A program made the position numbers and the translations under genes. A DNA stretch of 64,000 nucleotides from an uncultured SAR86 cluster bacterium (GTDB taxonomy: Bacteria > Pseudomonadota > Gammaproteobacteria > Magnimaribacterales > D2472), in assembly GCA_902511575.1 (NCBI GenBank), contig CABXFU010000007.1, positions 1 to 64,000 of the forward strand. Reading direction: 5' to 3'. Below are positions 38,275 through 47,419 of the stretch, piece by piece; the stretch's first letter is position 1, and each line of letters begins with the position of its first letter. The notes beneath the pieces are model-generated. The model had not been told where the DNA came from. It saw only the letters and a program-made list of their open reading frames with translations, and did no database searches.

Positions 38275-39870
38275 TTATCTGTCTTTTAGAATTTCTCTAG
38301 CTGCATTTTTTCCAGGTAGGCCAGTTACTCCGCCGCCAGGATGAGTACCTGAGCCACACATATACAATGATTTTAGCGGCCCTCTATAGTTTCCATAATT
38401 CATTAAGGGTCTTGCAGCCCACATTTGATCAAGAGACATTTGCCCATGCATAATATCTCCGCCAATTAATCCAAATTTTTTCTCTAAGTCCAATGGTGAC
38501 AAAATCATCATTCCTAAAATTGATTCTCTAAAATTAGGAGCATGCTTTGTAACGGTTTCAATAATTGTATCGGCAGCAGCCAATCGATGATCATGCCACG
38601 AGGCTCCATCAGGTAAAGTAGGAGAGAATTGCTGGCAGAATAAGGATGCAACATGCTTGCCCTCTGGAGCTAGAGTCCTATCCATGGTTGAGGGAATTAA
38701 CATTTCTACAATTGGTGCAGAAGACCAGCCGCGCGACTTAGCATCGATATAAGCTTTGTCCATGTAATCTAGTGTAGGAGCTATGACAATACCACTTTGA
38801 TGATGTTCAGCTATTTCTTTGCCAGGTAGAGCGGAAAAATCTGGCAATTCAGAAAGAGCAACATTCATCCTGAAAGTTCCAGACCCGCATTTATATCCAT
38901 CCATGCTGCGATTAAATTCTGGATCTAATTCACTTTCAGAGATTAATTTTTTATATAGAAGCTTTGGATTGAGATTTGAAATTATTTTTTTAGCTTTTAT
39001 GGAGCTTCCATCATCTAATTGAATTCCAATAGCGGCACCATTCTCAATAATTACTTTATTGACTGATGCACTAGTAAAAATTTCAACTCCATTCTCCTTG
39101 CATGCTTTTTCCATGGCTTGAGTTATTGCACCCATGCCGCCAATTGCATGTCCCCAGGCACCTTTTTCTCCATCAATCTCACCAAACACATGGTGCAGCA
39201 ATACATATGCTGAACCAGGTGTATCTGGACTAGCATAATTTCCAACTATTGAATCAAAACCAAACGCAGCTTTTATGTGCTCATTTTCAAACCATGAATC
39301 AAGAAAAGATCGCGCACTTTTTGTAAAAAGATCATAAACATCTCTGTGGACTTGATTGCCTTTGGTCGCTATTGGCCAAAGTTGTAAAGCAGCATTTAAT
39401 GCAGCTTTAATGCCTTGCTTTGGGTTTGGCGGTGTTTTTATTGAAAGATCTCTTAGAACATCAGCTACTGCTTCAATGCGATCGTAGTATTCAGGCAATC
39501 TAGCGGCATCTTTTTCAGAAAATCTTTTAAATTCTTCCTGTGTTCTCTCTAGCCCACCTCCTAGTTTTAAATAAGTTGTTTGGTCTATTGGTAAAAAATT
39601 TGAAATAGGACGTTTTACAACTTTTAAACCATATTCCTTGAGCTTCATGTCTTTAATAATTTCAGGATTTAATAAGCTAACCGTATAACTTGCTACTGAA
39701 TTTCTGAATCCAGGATGAAACTCCTCAGTAACTGCTGCACCTCCTACAATTGCTCGTTTTTCATAGACATGCACTTTTAAACCCTTTTTTGCCAAATAAT
39801 AGGCACAGACTAAACCGTTATGGCCGCCGCCAATAATGATTGCATCAATTGAATTTTGAGAATTAGGCAT
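38275..39870 (-). CDS. FAD-dependent oxidoreductase, phytoene-desaturase/PYROXD2-like
   Basis: 531 aa. N-terminal Rossmann FAD motif IIIGGGHNGLVCAYYLAKKG, then VGGAAVTEE; C-terminal FAD signature MCGSGTHPGGGVTGLPG. It belongs with the CrtI-like NAD(P)/FAD proteins that include PYROXD2 and is unlikely to be a carotenoid desaturase, as no crt genes are nearby. Substrate unknown. Confidence 0.88.
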   Translation of the reverse strand: MPNSQNSIDAIIIGGGHNGLVCAYYLAKKGLKVHVYEKRAIVGGAAVTEEFHPGFRNSVASYTVSLLNPEIIKDMKLKEYGLKVVKRPISNFLPIDQTTYLKLGGGLERTQEEFKRFSEKDAARLPEYYDRIEAVADVLRDLSIKTPPNPKQGIKAALNAALQLWPIATKGNQVHRDVYDLFTKSARSFLDSWFENEHIKAAFGFDSIVGNYASPDTPGSAYVLLHHVFGEIDGEKGAWGHAIGGMGAITQAMEKACKENGVEIFTSASVNKVIIENGAAIGIQLDDGSSIKAKKIISNLNPKLLYKKLISESELDPEFNRSMDGYKCGSGTFRMNVALSELPDFSALPGKEIAEHHQSGIVIAPTLDYMDKAYIDAKSRGWSSAPIVEMLIPSTMDRTLAPEGKHVASLFCQQFSPTLPDGASWHDHRLAAADTIIETVTKHAPNFRESILGMMILSPLDLEKKFGLIGGDIMHGQMSLDQMWAARPLMNYGNYRGPLKSLYMCGSGTHPGGGVTGLPGKNAAREILKDR

Positions 39871-39956
39871 AGCTCTATTATACCTTTCTATGAATATTAC
39901 AAATAATTAATGTATATTTAATTAATAGATACATTTTTTTTTGAGGTAAAAATAAA

Positions 39957-40772
39957 ATGAAAACAAAATTTAAATTAGCTTTGCTATGTGTACCTTTTTT
40001 ATTTGTTATTTCATGTTCTGATTCAAATGAGGTACAGGAATCAAAAATCACATGGGATGCTACAAATTACACCTTGTATAACGAGTTTATGCAGTGTTCA
40101 GCTGGAGAAGACTACAATCAAGAAGCTCTTGATGACATGATTGAATCTTGGAGAGGGCTTGGATTGTCTGAATCCTTGCTAGGTGGCTGGGGTTATGTAT
40201 CAGTATCTCCAGAGGAAAGTTCATTCAATAATTATTGGGAATTAAGTTGGTCTTCAAAAGAAGAGGCTGATGCAGCTTGGGCCGAATGGGTCGCAAACGA
40301 AGATGCTATTGCTTGGAGTGAGCAATCATCGTCAATACTTCAGTGCGATGGTGAGAACAGAGATGGGTATGAATTTACTTTTCCATATGATCCATATGCT
40401 TTTGGTGAATCTCCTGAAGATGGCTCTTTTGCAGCGGCATTTAGTCCATGCACATTAAATGAAGGTATGGGTCAGGATGATTTAAATAAGGCAATCATTG
40501 GCTATAATTCTTGGTTGGATGGAATTGATCAATCGCAAGTAAGTGGTTTTTATGCATATGGAATATATATTCCTGCGGATAAGACTGCAGAAGAAGATTT
40601 TTGGTTTGGGAACTTTCATGAAAACCTTGAAACTATGAATGCGGGTAGTGAGCTTTGGGAAGCTACAGGCGGAGATGCAAAAGCTACATTAGAGTCAGTG
40701 ACCACATGTGGAGTGCCTGAGGTTTCAAATGGTCAAGTATTTCTTGATCCATCTAAGCCAGATTTTTCTTAG
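39957..40772 (+). CDS. Lipoprotein with two copies of one domain
   Basis: 271 aa. Signal peptide with lipobox FVISC (lipid Cys at 20). Two repeats of about 105 residues follow (about 44-145 and 157-258): each starts FxxCxxxE-hydrophobic helix, has a Trp-rich middle (NNYWELSWSS / EDFWFGNFHEN) and ends with a second Cys (LQCDGE / TTCGVP), which suggests one disulfide per repeat. The repeated domain resembles the dimeric alpha/beta-barrel style of small ligand-binding proteins, but I do not recognise it. Surface or periplasmic by inference. A strong terminator follows. Confidence 0.75.
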   Translation: MKTKFKLALLCVPFLFVISCSDSNEVQESKITWDATNYTLYNEFMQCSAGEDYNQEALDDMIESWRGLGLSESLLGGWGYVSVSPEESSFNNYWELSWSSKEEADAAWAEWVANEDAIAWSEQSSSILQCDGENRDGYEFTFPYDPYAFGESPEDGSFAAAFSPCTLNEGMGQDDLNKAIIGYNSWLDGIDQSQVSGFYAYGIYIPADKTAEEDFWFGNFHENLETMNAGSELWEATGGDAKATLESVTTCGVPEVSNGQVFLDPSKPDFS

Positions 40773-40789
40773 TTTTAATTTAACAAAAA

Positions 40790-40814
40790 GAGCTGCAAGT
40801 GCAGCTCTTTTTTT
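40790..40814 (+). terminator. Rho-independent terminator, bidirectional
   Basis: Perfect 8-bp stem GAGCTGCA-AG-TGCAGCTC followed by T7 and preceded by A5, so it can end the lipoprotein transcript (+) and the hflX transcript (-). The hflX stop lies in the T-run. Confidence 0.93.
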
Positions 40815-42111
40815 ATGGAGAGAGAGGTTTTAAATTTTTAAAAATTTCAATTTCTTCAAATTGCTCAAGCATGCTTTGTGAAATTGAAACCAATGATTGA
40901 TGCTGACCATTTGAATCCATCTTTTCCTCTAAAATACAACCAGAATCAAATAGCCTTGAGCGAACTGATGCTTGAATAGGGGAGAATTGAACCCATCCGC
41001 ATAATAACCCTCCAAATAGACTTTCAGAAATTACATTTTTTAATTCTTCAAGTCCCTCACCAGTTTCACTAGACATTTTAATTTCAGCATGCTGATTATT
41101 TGTTGGCCATATCTCTTCACTTTTTATCAAATCAATTTTATTTAAGGCTCTAATTTGAGGCATAGAGCTGACTCCCAATTCATCAAGTATTAAATCAACT
41201 TCTTTTATTTTATGATCCCTATTCAAATCTGCAGCATCAATGACATGAATTAAAAGATCAGCAGAGGCCAAATCATCAAGCGTTGCTTTGAAGGACTCGA
41301 CTAATTTAGTTGGAAGATTAGATATAAATCCTACCGTGTCAGAGAACAGGACTGTTTCAAGCGTTTTGAATTTAAAGTCAGCTCTTCTGGTGGTTGTATC
41401 CAAAGTAGCAAATAATTTATCTTCAGCTTGCAGGCCACCTTTTGTTAGCATGTTAAATAGCGAGGTTTTGCCAGCATTTGTATAACCCACCAAAGCTACT
41501 AATTTATTGCTACCTTTTCTTCTCGAGTACCTGTTTAAATTTTTTTGATTATGCTGCTTGTCTAATTTTTTTTTGAGTTGTTTGATTCTATTGCCAATTA
41601 ATCTTCGATCGGTTTCAAGCTGAGTTTCTCCTGGACCCCTTAATCCAATACCACCTTTCTGTCTCTCAAGATGGCTCCAACCTCTGACTAATCGAGTAGA
41701 TAGGAAGCTGAGTTGAGCAAGCTCAACTTGAAGTTTTCCAATATCACTCTGCGCTCTTGCAGCAAAAATATCTAAGATCAAACCAGTTCTATCGAGCACC
41801 CTTGCACATAATAACTTTTCTAAATTTCTTTCCTGTGAAGGGGAAAGCTCACAATCCAAAACAACTAATTTGATATTTTCAGATTCAACAATATCCTTCA
41901 GCTCATCAGCTTTTCCTTTGGTAAGAAAATGACTTGCAGATACAAAATTTTGTTTTGAGAAAATATGATGTTCAACTTTTAGTCCAGAGGATCTAGCAAG
42001 TTCAATAAATTCACTAGAATTAAATTGCTCGAGATTATCTTGATTTGTTCTTAGTAAATCAATTGAAACAATTATTGCTCTTAGATCAGCTGGGGCAGAA
42101 GTTTTTTCCAA
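40813..42111 (-). CDS. hflX: GTPase HflX
   Basis: 432 aa. N-terminal HflX domain, the glycine-rich linker RKGGIGLRGPGETQLETDRR, and a G domain with ALVGYTNAGKTSLFN (G1), DTVGF (G3) and NKID (G4). HflX splits stalled or heat-stressed 70S ribosomes. The usual hfq-hflX-hflKC neighbours are absent here. 15 nt downstream of the DUF1330 gene, so possibly co-transcribed. Confidence 0.95.
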   Translation of the reverse strand: MEKTSAPADLRAIIVSIDLLRTNQDNLEQFNSSEFIELARSSGLKVEHHIFSKQNFVSASHFLTKGKADELKDIVESENIKLVVLDCELSPSQERNLEKLLCARVLDRTGLILDIFAARAQSDIGKLQVELAQLSFLSTRLVRGWSHLERQKGGIGLRGPGETQLETDRRLIGNRIKQLKKKLDKQHNQKNLNRYSRRKGSNKLVALVGYTNAGKTSLFNMLTKGGLQAEDKLFATLDTTTRRADFKFKTLETVLFSDTVGFISNLPTKLVESFKATLDDLASADLLIHVIDAADLNRDHKIKEVDLILDELGVSSMPQIRALNKIDLIKSEEIWPTNNQHAEIKMSSETGEGLEELKNVISESLFGGLLCGWVQFSPIQASVRSRLFDSGCILEEKMDSNGQHQSLVSISQSMLEQFEEIEIFKNLKPLSP

Positions 42112-42126
42112 ATTGAGATAGTTAAG

Positions 42127-42435
42127 TTATCGTTTGAGCACTTTTGTGAAAGTAATGGAATGTGTGCTGGTTCCATCTCGTCTAAATTTTGATAATTCTT
42201 GATATTCAGGATCATTGAACCAATTAGAAGCATCTTGTTCAGTGCTAAATCCAAATAATATTACCCGACCTTTGAGAGGTGAGTCTCCTTCCATGTGCTT
42301 TGGAGAATCATCAAAGGTGATGAATGAGCCATTATGCTTCTTTAAAATAGGAAAAAAACCTTTTTCATATTTTCTGTACTCATCAGCATTTGTTACTTCA
42401 AGATTTGCTATTGCAATAATTTCAAGTTCTGTCAT
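42127..42435 (-). CDS. DUF1330 family protein
   Basis: 102 aa dimeric alpha/beta-barrel protein (ferredoxin-like fold): EIIAIANLEVTNADEYRKY, FDDSPKHMEGD, VILFGFSTEQDASNWFNDPEYQEL. Function unknown for the family; it resembles small monooxygenase-fold or ligand-binding proteins. Confidence 0.8.
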   Translation of the reverse strand: MTELEIIAIANLEVTNADEYRKYEKGFFPILKKHNGSFITFDDSPKHMEGDSPLKGRVILFGFSTEQDASNWFNDPEYQELSKFRRDGTSTHSITFTKVLKR

Positions 42436-42551
42436 TTATTTTCCATTTAAAAAATTTAATTGTACGAAATATCAATACAAAAACATAACTTTTAATTTGC
42501 AAATTCCTTTCTATTTATACACAATCCGTTCTTTTAATTATCAAATAAAAT

Positions 42552-43025
42552 ATGAAAGATTTATTTCCATATGAAGGTAAAACCGTAACAGTTACTAAAG
42601 ATATGTGTGATTTCAATGGTCATATGAATGTCAATTTTATAAAAGAAGTTTTTGAACAAGCATGGGATTTTGCCAATGAGGAGTTTGGCTTAAATGAAGA
42701 ATATTTAAAAAGCGGATTTTCTAGTTTTACACTAGAAGATAATTACAGATTTCAAAAAGAATTCCTTTTAGGAGATAAGATTTTCCCAGCGTTTAGACTA
42801 TTTAATGTGAATGAAAAGCTGTACCACATGATTGGAGCCTTATTTGATAAGGATGGAGTTATTTCTGCCATGTATGAAACAGTGGAAGGCCACATTGATA
42901 TGAAGATAAGAAAAATTGCACCAATGGACTCAGAAAGGCTTGCTAGGGTTGTAGCAATTAAGAAAGCTCATGATTCAACTGGTGTTGTGCCCTATGAAAT
43001 ACGGCTTAAAATTAGAGACTTATAA
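42552..43025 (+). CDS. Hotdog-fold acyl-CoA thioesterase-like protein
   Basis: 157 aa with the 4HBT-type motif MCDFNGHMNVNFI near residues 19-31, where the Asp/Asn and His/Met region forms the active site of YbgC-like thioesterases. First gene of a short + strand run with an SDR and a TM2 gene. Substrate unknown; the steroid operon further down makes CoA thioesters but there is a gap and an opposing gene between them. Confidence 0.75.
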   Translation: MKDLFPYEGKTVTVTKDMCDFNGHMNVNFIKEVFEQAWDFANEEFGLNEEYLKSGFSSFTLEDNYRFQKEFLLGDKIFPAFRLFNVNEKLYHMIGALFDKDGVISAMYETVEGHIDMKIRKIAPMDSERLARVVAIKKAHDSTGVVPYEIRLKIRDL

Positions 43026-43045
43026 ACTAAAGATCAGGAGAATTT

Positions 43046-43843
43046 ATGAATAATAAATATTCACTTATCACTGGAGGAACCGCTGGAATAGGCCTTGATA
43101 TAGCCAAGGAGCTTGCTAAGCGAGGCCATAATATTCTTCTGACTGCAAGACGAGAAGAAAGGTTGAAAGAAATATCTGCCTCTATCAAAGAAGAATTCAA
43201 TGTTGACTGTAATTACATTGCTGCTGACCTAGCTGATGCTTCAGCCCCAGAAATGATTTATAACTTTTGCTCTAAAAATAACTATATCGTTGAAATTTTG
43301 GTAAATAATGCTGGCTATAGCATCAATAAAAAATTCCATAAAACTAGTGAAGACGAGGAAGAAAAATTTTTAAGAGTATTGGGTATAGCAGTAGTTGCCC
43401 TTACTAAAAAATTTATTCCAAGTATGTTAGAACAAAATCATGGAAAAATAATGATGGTTTCTTCCCTTGCTTCATTTGCGCCACCTTCATCTGGGTGGGG
43501 CGCCCTTTATGGGCCTGTAAAGACTTTTGTAAATAGATTTGGAGATGCCATAAATATTAATTATCGTTCTCAAGGAATTACTGCTACCAATGTATGTCCA
43601 GGATTCACAGTTACGGAATTTCACACAGCTAGCGGGATGCAAGATGCCATGGATAAGGTGCCTGCTTTTATGAAAAAAGATTCAAAAACTGTTGCTATTG
43701 GAGCTGTGCAAGCAATGCTGAAAGGAAAGAGTGTTTGGGTTCCAGGAGCATTAAATAAACTATTGGCATTTCTTTGCAATATATTGCCAACCAGCATAGT
43801 TATAAAGATGAGCTCAAGCTTAGCTGGGGGTCGCTATGAATGA
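43046..43843 (+). CDS. Short-chain dehydrogenase (DltE/YqjQ-like)
   Basis: 265 aa. TGGTAGIG (residues 9-16), TARRE after beta-2 (favours NADP), NNAG, catalytic Ser in MMVSSLAS, Tyr/Lys in YGPVK. A good Shine-Dalgarno (AGGAG) precedes ATG 43046. Substrate unknown. The C-terminal LLAFLCNILP hydrophobic segment suggests membrane association, as in several lipid-active SDRs. Confidence 0.85.
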   Translation: MNNKYSLITGGTAGIGLDIAKELAKRGHNILLTARREERLKEISASIKEEFNVDCNYIAADLADASAPEMIYNFCSKNNYIVEILVNNAGYSINKKFHKTSEDEEEKFLRVLGIAVVALTKKFIPSMLEQNHGKIMMVSSLASFAPPSSGWGALYGPVKTFVNRFGDAININYRSQGITATNVCPGFTVTEFHTASGMQDAMDKVPAFMKKDSKTVAIGAVQAMLKGKSVWVPGALNKLLAFLCNILPTSIVIKMSSSLAGGRYE

Positions 43844-44072
43844 GACTATAAATATTTCAGAAAAAAGGATTCTTCCAACATTTTTATTATTTATTGTCTT
43901 ATCTTGGCCTTTTGGAGCGCATAGATTTTTTTTGAGACGTTATGCATCAGCTATTCTATTTATTATCACAATAGGCGGTTGTGGTATTTGGTGGATAATA
44001 GATTTCATTTTAATAGTTACTGGCTCCATGAAAGATGACGAAGGCAAGCCAGTGAAACTCTGGGTAGATTAG
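43836..44072 (+). CDS. TM2-domain membrane protein
   Basis: 78 aa, two membrane segments. TM2 signature: FGAHRFFLRRYASAILFIITIGGCGIWWIIDFI. Role unknown in bacteria. Overlaps the SDR end by 8 nt and is convergent with the MBL hydrolase, overlapping 4 nt. Confidence 0.85.
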   Translation: MNETINISEKRILPTFLLFIVLSWPFGAHRFFLRRYASAILFIITIGGCGIWWIIDFILIVTGSMKDDEGKPVKLWVD

Positions 44073-44725
44073 GCTTGATTTAGTATTGAATCAGCAACAA
44101 AAGCATTATCTTTTCTTTCTTGTCCAAATGTGGATACAGGTCCGTGACCAGAAATAAATAAAATCTCCTCCCCAAGAGGCCAAAGTTTTTTAGTTATGGA
44201 GTCTAATAAATCTTGATGATTGCCTCTGGGTAAATCAGTTCTGCCAATTGACCCACGAAATAAAACATCTCCAACTGCGGCTAGCTTTGATTCAGGATGA
44301 TAAAAAACAATATGTCCTGGTGTATGCCCTGGACAAAAAATAACCTTCAAAGTTTCATCGCCCAATTCCACCTCATCACCATCTTCAAGCCATCTGTCTG
44401 GAGTACAATTTTGAGCTTGCATACCAAACATCTTTCCTTGAGATTCAAGCGACTCAAGCAGAAATAAATCTTCGCGATGAGGCCCCTCAATTTTTAAGGA
44501 AAGAATCTTGGCTAGCTCTGAGGCGGCACCAGCATGATCAGCATGACCATGAGTTAGGAAAATCTTTTCAGGAATTAAATCATTGTCTTTTGCTGCTGCT
44601 AAAAGAATATCTATGTCACCACCAGGATCAATAAAAGCGCATTTTTTTGATTCTTCGCAATATAGAATAGGTGCATTTTGTTGAAACGGCGTAACAGGAT
44701 GAATCAAAGCTTTAATTAATGACAT
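44069..44725 (-). CDS. Metallo-beta-lactamase-fold hydrolase (glyoxalase II-like)
   Basis: 218 aa. THGHADHAG zinc motif, FCPGHTPGH second motif, and FISGHGP third. Typical of the YcbL/GloB-like group, which may hydrolyse S-lactoylglutathione or related thioesters. Reads away from the steroid operon; the gap 44726-44883 between them is the likely divergent promoter region. Confidence 0.88.
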   Translation of the reverse strand: MSLIKALIHPVTPFQQNAPILYCEESKKCAFIDPGGDIDILLAAAKDNDLIPEKIFLTHGHADHAGAASELAKILSLKIEGPHREDLFLLESLESQGKMFGMQAQNCTPDRWLEDGDEVELGDETLKVIFCPGHTPGHIVFYHPESKLAAVGDVLFRGSIGRTDLPRGNHQDLLDSITKKLWPLGEEILFISGHGPVSTFGQERKDNAFVADSILNQA

Positions 44726-44883
44726 ATATGTATTTTATAGAATTTCTTCTTGAGAATGGATACTTTTATAGTTTTCATGATAGTTCGTAATTAATAGATG
44801 AATAATTATGTATAAATAAATTGAATGATAGAATTAATAATGAAAACATAAGATATTGATATATTTTTTATCATGGGAGTAAT
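44726..44883. promoter_or_regulatory. Divergent intergenic region before the steroid operon
   Basis: 158 bp, very AT-rich, no ORF or RNA gene seen. It should carry the promoter of the hsaC-led operon. Possible -10-like TATAAA and repeats of AATTA/TAATT are present, but AT-rich DNA gives these by chance; I cannot point to a convincing -35/-10 pair or operator. GGGAG sits 5 nt before the hsaC ATG. Confidence 0.4.
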
Positions 44884-45786
44884 ATGAAAATTCAATCTTT
44901 AAGTTATCTGCTTGTAGAAACAACCAACCTTCATGAATGGGTTGATTACGCAAAAGATGTTGTTGGTTTGATGAAAAATGATTCTCTAAGTGATGAGCAT
45001 AATCTTTATCTTAGAATGGATGAAAGATCTTTTAGGTTTCATATTACAACCGGCGATTCGCAGAAGTATCTTGCTGCTGGTTTTTCATTATCTGACAAAG
45101 CTGCTTTTGATGAAGCCAAAAGCGAGTTAGACCAAGCGAATATTGATTACGAAGATTTGGGTGATGAAATAGCAAAATTAAGATGTGTTGAGGAATGTAT
45201 TGGACTTAATGATCCGGCAGGCAATAGGCTTGAACTTTCTCATGGAAGTAAAAACTCATCTGAGCCATTTCTATCAACGCAGGATATAAAAGGCTTCATT
45301 ACCAAGGGACTTGGTTTTGGTCATGTCGTTTTTGCAGCACCTGATTTGGAGCCTGCGCATAGATTTTATATAGATATCTTAGGCTTTGGAGATTCTGATT
45401 ATATGAATTTCCCAATGGGGCCAGCTCCTGATGCCCCTGAGGTAAAATTAAATTTTATGCACTGTGATAACCCCAGACATCACACAGTTGCTCTATATGA
45501 ATCTCCCATCCCGCCATCAGGTCTAATACACACCATGGTAGAGGTAAACGATATTGATGAGGTTGGTTATGGTCTTGATAGAGCTATGCAGAACAATATC
45601 CATATTTCTTCTTCGCTGGGTAGGCATTCTAACGATATGATGGTTTCATTTTATATGCAGACTCCTGCAGGTTTTGATTTGGAATTTGGCTATGACGGAT
45701 GGCAGGTTGACTGGGATAATTTTGAGATGCAAAAGAGCAAGATTCCTAGCTTTTGGGGCCATGCCTTTTCACCGCCTGAAAATTAG
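44884..45786 (+). CDS. hsaC: Extradiol dioxygenase, HsaC/TesB type
   Basis: 300 aa, two-domain type I extradiol dioxygenase. The Fe(II) ligands are H147 (GFGHVVFAA), H216 (GLIHTMVEV) and E267 (DLEFGYDG), matching H145/H215/E266 in mycobacterial HsaC (from memory). HsaC opens the catecholic ring A of 3,4-DHSA. BphC-type enzymes of biphenyl pathways look similar; the ipd and hsa neighbours decide for a steroid substrate. First gene of the operon; stop 2 nt before ipdA. Confidence 0.85.
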   Translation: MKIQSLSYLLVETTNLHEWVDYAKDVVGLMKNDSLSDEHNLYLRMDERSFRFHITTGDSQKYLAAGFSLSDKAAFDEAKSELDQANIDYEDLGDEIAKLRCVEECIGLNDPAGNRLELSHGSKNSSEPFLSTQDIKGFITKGLGFGHVVFAAPDLEPAHRFYIDILGFGDSDYMNFPMGPAPDAPEVKLNFMHCDNPRHHTVALYESPIPPSGLIHTMVEVNDIDEVGYGLDRAMQNNIHISSSLGRHSNDMMVSFYMQTPAGFDLEFGYDGWQVDWDNFEMQKSKIPSFWGHAFSPPEN

Positions 45787-45788
45787 AA

Positions 45789-46658
45789 ATGGATAAAATA
45801 GTTTCATATCAAGATGTAATTGATCAACTGTCTGATGGAATGACAATTGGAGTTGGTGGATGGGGTGCTCGCAGAAAACCAATGTCTTTAATTAGAGAGA
45901 TATGCCGATCAGATATCAAGGATTTAACTGTTGTTAGCTATGGGGGCCCTGATGTTGGCTTATTGTGTGCTCACAAAAAAATTAAAAAATTAATTTTTGG
46001 TTTTGTTTCATTGGATATGATTCCGCTGGAATCTCATTTTCGCCAAGCTCGTCAAAAGAATGAAATTGATGTTATGGAGCTAGATGAAGGAATGGTGCAG
46101 TGGGGTTTAAGAGCAGCTGCAATGAACTTGCCATTTCTGCCAACCCGGGTTGGCTTAGGCACAGATGTTTTGACCCATAATCTAGAATTAGAATATGTTA
46201 CTTCTCCTTATTCTGATGCCGAAAAACTTGTTGCAATGCCAGCACTTAACCTTGATATTGCATTAATTCATGTAAATAAATCTGATGAAAAGGGTAATAC
46301 TCAGATAGTTGGGCCTGACCCATTCTTTGATGAGCTCTTTGCAAGAGCTGCTTGTAAAACTTTTATCTCATCAGAAGAGGTTGTATCTACCCAAGAATTA
46401 GGGGGCAAAGATGGAGCTATATTCAATAGGTTTGAAAGAAGTTTAGTCACAGGAGTCCTGCATGCACCTTGCGGCGCACATCCAACATCTTGTGCACCAA
46501 GCTATGGTTTTGATATTAAGCATCTAAAAGAATATTCAGAAGCAGCAAAATCATTTGATGAATATAGTGCGAAATATTTAAACAAGACTCATCAAGAGTA
46601 TATTGACTCCGTTGGTGGTGCAGAAACAATTCTCAACATACCTTTACCTCAGTTTTAA
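45789..46658 (+). CDS. ipdA: IpdA, alpha subunit of COCHEA-CoA hydrolase
   Basis: 289 aa, CoA-transferase-like fold. In mycobacteria IpdAB is not a transferase but a ring-opening hydrolase that cleaves the last steroid ring. Sequence tracks mycobacterial IpdA closely: MTIGVGGWGARRKPM, TVVSYGGPDVGLLC, LDEGM (residues 98-102, containing the Glu that I would align with the catalytic Glu), and GAHPTSCAPSYG. Followed at 1 nt by ipdB, as in all ipdAB loci. Confidence 0.92.
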   Translation: MDKIVSYQDVIDQLSDGMTIGVGGWGARRKPMSLIREICRSDIKDLTVVSYGGPDVGLLCAHKKIKKLIFGFVSLDMIPLESHFRQARQKNEIDVMELDEGMVQWGLRAAAMNLPFLPTRVGLGTDVLTHNLELEYVTSPYSDAEKLVAMPALNLDIALIHVNKSDEKGNTQIVGPDPFFDELFARAACKTFISSEEVVSTQELGGKDGAIFNRFERSLVTGVLHAPCGAHPTSCAPSYGFDIKHLKEYSEAAKSFDEYSAKYLNKTHQEYIDSVGGAETILNIPLPQF

Positions 46659-46659
46659 A

Positions 46660-47415
46660 ATGTCAGAATCTATTTCATTAGCAGAAATTTGTATTAGCTC
46701 ATCTTCTAAAGCATGGAAGGGTGAAGGAGAAATCCTTGCCACAGGCATAGGTTTGATCCCAAGGATTGCAGCAGGTTTAGCTAAACTTACTCACAATCCA
46801 GATTTAATGATGACAGATGGCGAAACTTATTTAATTTCACAGCCTGCCCCTATGGGCAAAAGAGATACTTCCAATGATCAGGTTGAGGGGTATATGAGTT
46901 ACAGTCGTGTATTTGAAAATCTTTGGGGAGGCAAAAGACATGCCATGGTCACACCAACACAAATAGACTCCTTTGGGCAAACAAATATAAGTGCTATTGG
47001 TGATTACGATTCTCCAAAAGTTCAGCTTCTTGGCGTCAGGGGCTTTCCAGGAAACTTTATTAATCATAAAAATTCTATCTTCATCCCTAATCATTCTGTA
47101 AAAACTTTTGTAAAAGGCGAGGTGGATATGGTCTCTGGAATGGGATATCAAAATAAAGACTTATCTAATGGGAAGTTTGAAATTAAGCTTGTGGTAACTA
47201 ATCTTGGTGTTTTTGATTTTAATGGAGAAAATAATAATCTTCAGTTACTTAGCCTTCATCCGGGCGTGAGCATTGATAATGTTATTGAAAATACCGGTTT
47301 TGATGTAATTATTAAATCAGATGAGGTTACACAAATGCCTACCAGTGACGAACTTGCTTGTATAAGAGAAGTCCTTGATCCTCAGGGTATTCGCAACTCA
47401 ATTTTTGGAGAATAA
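46660..47415 (+). CDS. ipdB: IpdB, beta subunit of COCHEA-CoA hydrolase
   Basis: 251 aa from ATG 46660 (an upstream in-frame start at 46603 would overlap ipdA by 56 nt and is unlikely). Matches IpdB: LMMTDGETYLIS, GYMSYSRVFENLWGGKRHA, VRGFPGNFINH, VSGMGY, LGVFDF, LSLHPGVS. With IpdA it converts COCHEA-CoA to 6-methyl-3,7-dioxodecanedioyl-CoA. Length equals the mycobacterial protein. Confidence 0.92.
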   Translation: MSESISLAEICISSSSKAWKGEGEILATGIGLIPRIAAGLAKLTHNPDLMMTDGETYLISQPAPMGKRDTSNDQVEGYMSYSRVFENLWGGKRHAMVTPTQIDSFGQTNISAIGDYDSPKVQLLGVRGFPGNFINHKNSIFIPNHSVKTFVKGEVDMVSGMGYQNKDLSNGKFEIKLVVTNLGVFDFNGENNNLQLLSLHPGVSIDNVIENTGFDVIIKSDEVTQMPTSDELACIREVLDPQGIRNSIFGE

Positions 47416-47419
47416 CAAT

